Shown: in pieces, positions 56,992-64,000 of the stretch | Layout: every line of letters begins with the position of its first letter | Position numbering within the stretch: position 1 is the first letter of the stretch | Assembly: GCA_022494885.1 (NCBI GenBank) | Contig: JAGVSM010003940.1 | Span: 1-64,000, forward strand | DNA: 64,000 bases | Source of the DNA: Micrasema longulum | Lineage: Eukaryota > Arthropoda > Insecta > Trichoptera > Brachycentridae | Reading direction: 5' to 3' | Made by a program: the position numbers and the translations under genes | Notes under the pieces: generated by a model | Told to the model about the DNA's origin: nothing | Database searches by the model: none | What the model saw: only the letters and a program-made list of their open reading frames with translations

Positions 56992-57165
56992 CTAAGTAAT
57001 AAAATCAGGTGAGAAAGAGTTGAACGGTAGCCTTCTGCCGGTTTTATCAGCACCATACTTCGGCTTCAATAAATATGCAAATGTAGCTTCATCGCTGTAG
57101 GGTGCGCCTGACCTTTCAGGATATACAAACGAATCAACTGACTTGTCAGTGGGCGAACTTTCCAT
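56992..57165 (-). CDS. Short protein-like reading frame, possible terminal exon
   Basis: On the minus strand an ATG at 57165-57163 (context CTTGGATGG) opens 57 codons to a TAG at 56994-56992. The product starts MESSPTDKSVDSFVYPER and ends GRRLPFNSFSPDFIT. It contains all residue types in a soluble-protein-like mix, unlike the Lys/Asn/Ile/Phe-rich chance frames of this window, and holds one dibasic site (RR at residues 44-45). The same frame is open upstream to a TGA near 57180. A pyrimidine-rich stretch ending in AG just before the ATG could be a splice acceptor. I do not recognise the family. It could be a last exon, a small secreted-peptide gene or a decayed exon. A LINE tail lies directly 3'. 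Confidence 0.3.
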   Translation of the reverse strand: MESSPTDKSVDSFVYPERSGAPYSDEATFAYLLKPKYGADKTGRRLPFNSFSPDFIT

Positions 57166-57220
57166 CCAAGAGCCTCAGGATATGAAAGCATCTGATACCG
57201 CAAACTTTCCTTGTACAGGG

Positions 57221-57260
57221 GCGGCTCTAGGGATTGAAATGTACGCGATACAAATTCGCG
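57221..57260 (+). mobile_element. Possible hAT-type terminal repeat
   Basis: CAGGGGCGGCTCTAGGGATT at 57219-57238 resembles the CAGGGGYGG ends of hAT transposons. No matching opposite end or transposase was seen in the window, so only one terminus is proposed. The rest of 57260-57980 is AT-rich without features. Confidence 0.3.
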
Positions 57261-57979
57261 CCTCTACGTATTTTATAAAAGTTTTTCTTTTCTAACACTT
57301 TTACAGACACTTTTTTGTATTCTATTTTTAAAACATTGTATGGCTTACGAAACTTAGTTTTTGTTTGCCTTTACAACATAAAATAAGTGTTTACAAAGGT
57401 TGTATCTCTTTTTTTTTTAATTTTAAAAATTAGCGTAAAATTAACAAAACGGTAAAGGTTGTAATAACGATAACCGTGTCAAACATGAATGACTATTTTT
57501 ATTTTTATTTTTTTCTTCATAAAAACCTTCATTACCATAAAAAAACAATACATTGATTTAAAAAATGGAACACTTGAGGTTGAACTTGCCGAAAAAAGTC
57601 TGGCTCTTGTGTTTGGCAATGTTTGGCATTTGTTTTATAATGTAATATTTCAAAATAACATTTTATGAATTCTGATTTTGTCATTATTTTTATTTTTGCT
57701 ATCACCGGTCAAAGAAAGTTGAGGTCTACTTAATACAATTTCAATATACATATACATTTTTGATGAAACCTTGCTTTTAACAAATGCAAGGTACAAATAT
57801 TGTTTTTTTTTAATATTCATATTAAAAACAGTTAAATATAGGTAGATTGCTAATATAATCCAGAATAATATTTTAAATCAAAGTAGACAGAAAAATATTT
57901 TTTTGTGAATCGATGGTTTTATTATTAGAATCATGTAACAGCAAGCAAAGAACTCTTTAAACAAACTAAACATTTAAAT

Positions 57980-58345
57980 AAAACTGAACTCTTTAAACTA
58001 GAATCCTTAAAATTTATTCATAAATTAGCTACTGATGTAATTGTAGACGAAGAACAAAAACTTGGAAAAAATTGTAGTAAATATGGACACAATACGAGAA
58101 TAACAAAACAATATAATATACAACATTATAAAACGAGACAAGGAAAGTCGACATTTATAAACCACGGACTAAATTTGTACATTAAATAACCAGCTAACAC
58201 TAAACAAAAGACTAAGACAACTTTGCAAAAGATGTTGAAATTTTTTTCATTTATAAGAGAATATAATTTTTAAAATCAAAAATTTGTCAATTGAATGTAA
58301 TCCGTAAGAGTTTACTAATAAATAAATTCCAAAGAAATGAAATAA
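57980..58345 (+). pseudogene. LINE 3' end, second copy of the 15.4-16.6 kb family
   Basis: TTTATTCATAAATTAGCTAC, TGTAGTAAATATGGACACAA, TACGAGAATAAC and ACTAAACAAAAGACTAAGAC match 16060-16250. TTGAATGTAATCCGTAAGAG matches the end of that LINE at 16505-16525. Unlike the 16-kb copy, this one lacks the L2-like insertion and so shows the uninterrupted 3' end. Confidence 0.7.
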
Positions 58346-58349
58346 AAAA

Positions 58350-60205
58350 ACATCGTGTATATTTTCAACGTTTTTTCAGATTTGCATAAATTATAATAGG
58401 ACTTCTCAGCCAACTCTCTTCATAGTTATAAAATAAATCCAACCAATCACCGCTTGTTGGATAAAAACTGACGGTATAATTGATATGATTTAACTGTTGA
58501 TTGGACAGAAAAAAATCAGATATGGTTTGACGGAAATAAGCTCGCTATTCTTCTCTAAATAAATAATAAATAAAATAGATAACCAAAAATCTGTATCTGA
58601 CTGTGCGTAAAAGATGTGCTCCACTGGGCAAACGAAGTTCGAATGTGTTTTATACGATAATTGGCGAATCACGTCGACAATTATCGGCGCCAGACTGTAA
58701 TAACGATGAAATACTAGAATAGTGTTACCACGCAAGTACGATCCACATACTAAATGCATTGTTATCAGGTTTGTAACGGAGCTCCGCATCCATACCCGCG
58801 AAACATCAGATTACTTTAGAAGATCCGCATGCGCATTGATTATTGCGAATGTTTAACAGATGCGTACCTCTTTTTTACTATGCATTGTTTTAAGTTGTCG
58901 TTTTTTCAGAATTATGTTGATTTAAATGTAACAAACATTTTTTTTAAAACTAATTTAATTCAGAGTTCATTTTTTAATACATAAACAGCTTCCGTACCGC
59001 GCTCAGCCTCCGTACCGGCTGGGCGTGAATTATAGTTTATCTCTCCAATCGTAGCTTAAAATTCGAAAATAAATTATTAACTGTTAAACAAACAGTGTGT
59101 TAGTATTTATTTAAGTGGCCAATGTGTAGACAAAAAGTGGAAAAAGAAGACTATTCATTTTTAAACATTATTTTGAGCTTTATTTTTACTAAAATATGTG
59201 ACAAGTAGTGAATAACGGAAACTTTTAAACAACAGTGCGCCAACTTTAAAATAATAAAAAGTATAGGAACCTATTAAAATCGTTTAAAAATGTTTTAATT
59301 TGTGATGCAAATGTACCGAAATTTAATTATCTGAAATACTACCTCCCACGATAAATTATAACAGTGTTACTAAAAGTAAACTACTCAATAGATATTAATT
59401 ATTCTTTCCAATACACTCATACATACAAAATGATACGTCAATCCTTAAACTACTATCATACAAACGTTTGTCTAATAATCATGTAAAAAGTAAATAAAAC
59501 TGAGCGAGAATTCCATACCCATTATAAAACGAGATAATACACACTAAAATGGATACAAAGTCGTGGGAACAATAGGCATCTTTCACACCTCGGGCAACTA
59601 CACGTGGACCGGACCATCTTCTTGGAATTTAGCAAACAACATGTGTTTGCACATGTGCGACACTGCGACAGTGACTAGTGACTACCCAAAATCTACGAAA
59701 GCTACCCTTCGGATATTTTTATCTGTTATGCTATCCATAGTGTTGAAAGTGCTTTATCTGTTTAGTTTTTTATTGTTTACTTTTTAGCACGAACACTTTA
59801 CAAATTTACTATTATGCTCAATGTTTGTTTTTGTAAATTTATTGATAATTTTAAATTGAGAGAATTTCACTCGTTCATGTTTTTTGTAGCTACAAGACGA
59901 TTAGTAATCTAACTTCAATAGGTAAATGTTATCAACTAACAAATATCCAAATTTAGTAAATAAGGTTTAGAATTCCAACCGTCCATGTGCTCAGTAGCTG
60001 CAAGACTTGTGATAATATAACTTCTATTTTTATTCATTCGTTTTTTATTTCATTTTTTTAAATTTCAGTAAATCTCTAAACTTTATTGTCAAATAAAAAA
60101 TGTAAATAGGGGCTAAATTTCTTATTGTCTATGCGCTCTGTTTATCATAATTGAAGACGAGGAACAAGAATCCCAACCGTCCATGCGCTCTGTAGCTGCA
60201 AGACG
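58350..60205. other. AT-rich spacer with GC-richer patches
   Basis: Patches at 58600-58860 and 58985-59050 (TCCGTACCG twice, around CAGCC..GGCTG) and open frames at 58490-58789 (minus) and 59563-59787 (plus) match nothing I know. None is called as a gene. TCCAACCGTCCATG(C/T)GCTC followed by GTAGCTGCAAGAC recurs near 59980 and 60175. Confidence 0.35.
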
Positions 60206-60209
60206 TGGT

Positions 60210-60290
60210 GGGATATTTATTTATTGTACAGCGCCCCTGAGGTGATTTTCACAAAAACGGCGCTACATAAATTATCCAAATATATGTATA
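60210..60290 (-). mobile_element. L2-like LINE 3' end
   Basis: Minus strand: GGATAATTTATGTAGCGCCG is the antisense view; the plus strand shows TTATTTATTGTACAGCGCCC, CTGAGGTGATTTTCAC and ACGGCGCTACATAAATTATC. This is the same 3' UTR pattern as 4.58-4.65 kb, here very short. Confidence 0.5.
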
Positions 60291-60438
60291 AATATATATT
60301 ATATAATGCAGATATTTTCAGTTTGATCAATACACGGTTTTTTAGGGCCAGACTACGAAACTTCAGAAGAACATTCCCCTTGGTAAGATTGAAAAAAAAT
60401 CCAAATAAAAAAAATTCAAAATTAAAAAAAGTTATTTA

Positions 60439-60658
60439 GATTTCAAAATGGAGTAAGTTTTTAATTTCTCGGAAGAGCATTCGTTCCGCAAACTCCTACC
60501 CCTGCCTGACAAAACAAAATTATGATAAAAACGTACTCGACCAACGAAGCGATGCGCACCAGACGCGGACAGGGGAAACGGCTGGGTAGGAGAGGGGTTG
60601 GGGTTTGTAGAAGGACTGCGGTTGTCCGAGAAATAAGGGATTTACTACATTTTGAGAT
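60439..60658. mobile_element. Short element with 33-bp terminal inverted repeats
   Basis: Left end GATTTCAAAATGGAGTAAG then AATTTCTCGG; right end CCGAGAAATAAGGG then TTTACTACATTTTGAGAT, inverted with a few mismatches. Inside, AACTCCTACCCCT on the left is loosely complementary to AGGGGTTGGGGTTT on the right. About 220 bp, no coding role supported although a minus frame is open. Superfamily unknown. Confidence 0.65.
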
Positions 60659-60669
60659 TGCCATTTTTG

Positions 60670-61870
60670 TTTAATGACTTTTTTAAAAAAAAATTAGGAA
60701 TTTTTTTAAAGCTTACCTTGAGGAATGTTCCTCTGAAGTTTCACGGTCTGATAAAAACCGTGTACAGTGATAGATATTAAGCAAAATTCTTTATTCTTTC
60801 ATAGTAAAAATCGTTATCATTGTGATATATAACAGAATATTAATCGATTATGGAAAAAAAACTATCCCTGCCGTTGTCGGTAGTTGCCAATATTTATTAA
60901 TTACAAATGCAAAATTAATCTTAAAATGTTAATTTGTAAACAAAGAGCTGTGTAATTGCCTTTGTGATTAGACGCCACGCCTCGCAGCTCCGTATACTGC
61001 CATCCTTCCATAATCGGTCTAAGTTATTTTGTGTGTGAAATACTTGTTAACTAAGTAACTAAGAAGCTTAACGTATTATTTACATGACGTTTGAACCTTT
61101 TTAGAGGTTGCCGTTTAAAAATTTAACAACAGCAAAATTATGTTGGTATATTAATGTTGTTTAATTAATTAATTTTAAATTCTTGAAATAAAAAAATATT
61201 TGTAGGCATAATATGTGTTCTAATAGACATCATAACTAGGTAAATAATATAATTTATACTCGTATACTTTAAAATACTAGTTTATGAAATAACACACAAA
61301 AATATACTTTAACGCAATATGAAAATTTTGATGTTCTTTCTTTTTTAGTTTTTTCCTAAATAAAAAAAAATGGCCACTTTTGAAAAATAATTAGTGACTT
61401 GCCATATTTTATTAAAAATAAAAACATAGCAAAAATGATCAAAAATACCATGTTTATATTACAACATGCCTTAGTCATATTTTGTTTCCAAAAAATATCA
61501 TTTTCTTCGTAAATTGTTTGTACTTATTTTTCTTTCCTGCTTCTCAAGACATCCGCATCAGCATCCGCGGATGTCAATACCTTAAATCAGCTTCCGCTTC
61601 CCCGGTTGTCAGAAAAGCCACATCCGCTACATCCCTTATGGTCATACCCAGTTACTAGTTGCCTAAGGTTTAATCCACGAAGAGTGAAGTTATAAATCTT
61701 AAAACTGACATAACTGTTGGGTTTTTGTATAAATGGGCAAAATTTGTCGATTTATCATACGGTATTAGGACACAAAATGCTGTGATCTCTTTAAATGGAA
61801 CGGAAGAGCTGTTGATGTCTATTAATAGTCCGGCTACTCTTGAATGAGTTTTCTGCGGTTTTCCCCTCAT
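60670..61870. other. AT-rich spacer, nothing recognised
   Basis: A GC-richer patch at 60960-61020 and a repeated CATCCGC(A/G) motif at 61548-61628 stand out. No gene or repeat family is supported. Confidence 0.4.
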
Positions 61871-61877
61871 TAAATAA

Positions 61878-62360
61878 ATGCAAACTTCCTATAAAGCTGA
61901 ACAATTGTCACCAATAAAATTAAGAATACCCAGGTATAATAGTAAACTCAATCATCTTTTTTCAACATATCTTCAAGAATCAAATCTGGGTAAAAATGAA
62001 TACATTTATCGTGTATGCTCGTCATACGATAACAATTTTAGCGCAATAGATCTTTTTAACGAAAGAAAATACTGTTTTAAAAAATATATCAAAATTGCGA
62101 TAGAGACGTCACAAGAGCAAAATTTTTAGTTACAATTTTTTTATTGTTTTATTATTGGTTTTCATTATTTTATTATTAATTATATATATGTACGCATATG
62201 TATGTGCATTATTGTATGCGTATATGTTCATGTTTGTATGTATGTGTATATATATATGCATGTTCATGTGTGTATATGTATCATCCGCGGTACGTTCATA
62301 GAATGCATGGAACCATTGGTTCCCCTAAATTTAGACAAATAATGTTAATAAAATAGTATG
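61878..62360 (+). pseudogene. Possible LINE C-terminus with TATG-rich 3' UTR
   Basis: An open frame of 83 codons (61878-62129) includes KLRIPRYNSKLNHLFSTYLQ and ends ERKYCFKKYIKIAI; an ending in FKKYxK is common for LINE ORF2. It is followed by a TATG-rich microsatellite (62185-62285) and a TTAATAAAATAG end near 62350. The frame-to-microsatellite layout resembles 15.1 and 63.3 kb. Weak, but better than chance by position and composition. Confidence 0.35.
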
Positions 62361-62509
62361 TTTAATAAATTAATTATCGGTGATAATTCCTAACGTTTAG
62401 ATTACTATAAACAAATAATGGAATAATAATTGTATTTATAATGGCAATAAATTGCGGAAGAATTTAAATATTGCCTTGTAAAAAAAAAATGATTAAAAAA
62501 ATATAACTT

Positions 62510-62790
62510 CCCAGCGCGTCCATTTACCAGCGCTGACATGCGCGTACTATTTACTACTAGCTGGCTGGGTATCGATTTAAAAAACGATCGCGATGGAAGC
62601 ATATTTGAAATCCCGTTCCAGCGCAGTACCGAACGCGCAGTCCGGGCGCAGGCGCAGACTAAAATTCTTACTGGGCAAAGAAAGCAATCGAAACATACTA
62701 GTACATTATTTTCCATGTAGTTTACATGTGATGCGAACGCAGCGCCACGCTGCGCCGCGCAGCCCAGATGCGACTTTGGTAATTTTGGAC
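62510..62790. promoter_or_regulatory. CpG-rich island, possible promoter or first exon
   Basis: About 280 bp far above window average in G+C and CpG: CCAGCGCGTCC, ACGATCGCGATGG, CCAGCGCAGTACCGAACGCG, GTCCGGGCGCAGGCGCAGAC and CAGCGCCACGCTGCGCCGCG. The GGGCGCAGGCGCA segment resembles an NRF1-type GCGCAxGCGC motif. Frames are open in several phases, as is usual in GC-rich DNA, so coding is not claimed. Alternatively an unrecognised repeat. Confidence 0.3.
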
Positions 62791-63249
62791 TGAACATAAT
62801 GTTATAATTTTTATTTTGCGGTGGAGTAGGAAAACAAAATAAAATGTAGAATTTAATTCAAACATTATATAAACATATTATTGATTTGTAATGAGAATTT
62901 TTTTTATAATCTATTACATATTGTGTTGATTTTTCGGGTTCAAATAATGACCAATTCTTTTTTGTTGAAAAGTCATGTTTTTTCACAAGATAATGTATGT
63001 TTTAGTTTCACTGCATTTTCGTCATATAAAATATAATGCTACAAAATACTTTGCAGTTACTAATTATAGTTTATATTATAGTAAAGTTAGTTGATTTGTT
63101 ATAACAATTCATTACTAGATATGTTTTGTTATTTATAATCATATGTATATAGTATTTAGTTTGTCTTTAATTTCTTAAGGGCAGTGTATATTATTATATA
63201 CCATTTACTTATATATTAATAGCTCTCTAATCAAAAACCCCACCGCACG

Positions 63250-63565
63250 CACCTGATATGTATGTATGTAAGTGCATATGCATATATATATGGATTTGTG
63301 TGTGTGTATCTATATGTATGTTTACATTTATTTACATTTTTATTTATTTTTTTATTGTTTTATATTAACTTGCTATTTCTTCTTCTTCTCTTCCTTCCCT
63401 ATTTTCCCATCCCATTACCTTTTTCCCCTAGCGAACTGTACGTTTTGTTTTTTTAATATTTTTGTTCCTATGTGAAACCCATAATTGGTCTTGTGTTGTA
63501 ATTCTTTATGTTTTATTTATAACTATGACTATGTTGGTTTCAGAAATATATAAATAAAAAATAAT
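63250..63565 (+). repeat. LINE 3'-UTR-like region with TATG microsatellite and CT tract
   Basis: TATGTATGTATGTAAGTGCA (63258-63277), then TGTG repeats, a CT-rich segment TTCTTCTTCTCTTCCTTCCC (63379-63398), and an ATAAATAAAAAATAATTTTAA end (63550-63570). The CT-rich segment resembles the serine/leucine-rich end regions of the LINEs at 39.8 and 42.6 kb. No clear ORF2 motif is left. Confidence 0.4.
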
Positions 63566-63689
63566 TTTAAAAAAAGCGAAATACTGACCTTTTCCAACAC
63601 TACTCAGATACAGATAGCTTGCAAACAAAATCCACATGGAAAATAGGACCATGTTCATTTATAAGCAAGGTCAATAATACGGCAACGTC

Positions 63690-63840
63690 CATATACATCA
63701 ACGATGTTTTTAGTTTGCCCAAATTTTTGTGAACAAAGACTGGATTCAACCTCCTAGGAAACTGTCAATATTAACAGATTACAACAGAAGAAAAAAATTT
63801 AGAGAAAGGAATGCTTTGGAAATTGGACTTATTTTAACTG
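63690..63840. mobile_element. Family G MITE, left-arm fragment
   Basis: GTTTGCCCAAATTTTTGTGA, ACAAAGACTGGATTCAACCT and TTAACAGATTACAACAGAAG match the left arm of the complete copy at 7695-7830. The sequence departs from the family after about 63815. Confidence 0.6.
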
Positions 63841-63924
63841 CGCAAGTTTTGTGGACAAGTTTTTGGCCGTCTTCATGGCCATTATTTGTTAACCAACTGT
63901 ATGAAATGATTCCCCTAAGTCACT

Positions 63925-64000
63925 GTATGACCTGAGGTTACCTTAGGTTAACTTTAGGTACTTGAGGTTAGGAAATGATCGCTTGATATTGACTGTCTTT
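63925..64000 (+). repeat. Repeat H, second copy, cut by window edge
   Basis: TGAGGTTAGGAAATGATCGC then TTGATATTGACTGTCTTT matches 8500-8540. Short GGTTA/AGGTTAAC repeats at 63935-63970 precede it. Truncated by the end of the window. Confidence 0.4.

Noticed and set aside
58490..58789. 99-codon minus-strand frame
   Set aside because: No recognisable domain and a composition typical of chance frames (Phe, Ile, Ser, Tyr-rich). Kept only as a note in the spacer entry.
62405..62797. 130-codon minus-strand frame at 62.4-62.8 kb
   Set aside because: It spans the CpG-rich island, where overlapping frames are open on both strands, and the predicted peptide shows no family motif. Not enough to call a gene.

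Overview
The window looks like a stretch of an arthropod (most likely insect) nuclear genome. It is very AT-rich. I found no bacterial-type operons, rRNA, CRISPR array or long intact protein-coding gene. What can be recognised is almost entirely mobile-element debris: decayed non-LTR retrotransposons (LINEs), tRNA-derived SINEs, foldback/MITE-type DNA elements and one Penelope-like element. The organism call rests on this repeat mix and on the AT-richness; the species and order are not determinable here.

Layout. 0-6 kb: a CpG-rich promoter-like island at the left edge, SINE copies of two families, and L2-like and other LINE remnants. 6.5-8.1 kb: a dense cluster of one foldback MITE family (here family G), whose copies recur at about 14.8, 23.3, 27.5, 35.3, 42.9, 54.3-54.8 and 63.7 kb. 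8.9-9.6 kb: an unclassified element (here X) with a second copy in the opposite orientation at 37.1-38.0 kb. 14.5-19 kb: nested LINEs and SINEs. 22.5-28.9 kb: at least four LINE ORF2 remnants and a near-perfect foldback at 26 kb. 30.7-31.6 kb: a Penelope-like element with a GIY-YIG motif. 34.2-35.8 kb: a LINE fragment, a possible LTR and a second large foldback. 39.7-48.9 kb: a series of LINE 3' ends plus an unusual 23-bp tandem array at 44.75-45.17 kb. 49-54 kb: several SINE B copies and a piggyBac-like MITE. 55-64 kb: a well-preserved SINE A, LINE tails, a short 57-residue reading frame at 57.0-57.2 kb that looks protein-like, a TIR element at 60.4 kb and a CpG-rich island at 62.5 kb.

How the parts relate. 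The window records layered insertion: SINE C inside a family G MITE, SINE A inside element X, an L2-like tail inside another LINE, and a LINE tail inside the Penelope-like element. SINE B ends in a TGATGA-type microsatellite resembling the tails of RTE-like LINEs here, which suggests (inference) that such a LINE mobilised it. Every LINE seen is 5'-truncated and most carry stops or altered catalytic residues. Family names A-D, F, G, H and X are local labels used only in this annotation. All similarity calls are from reading by eye; no database search was run.
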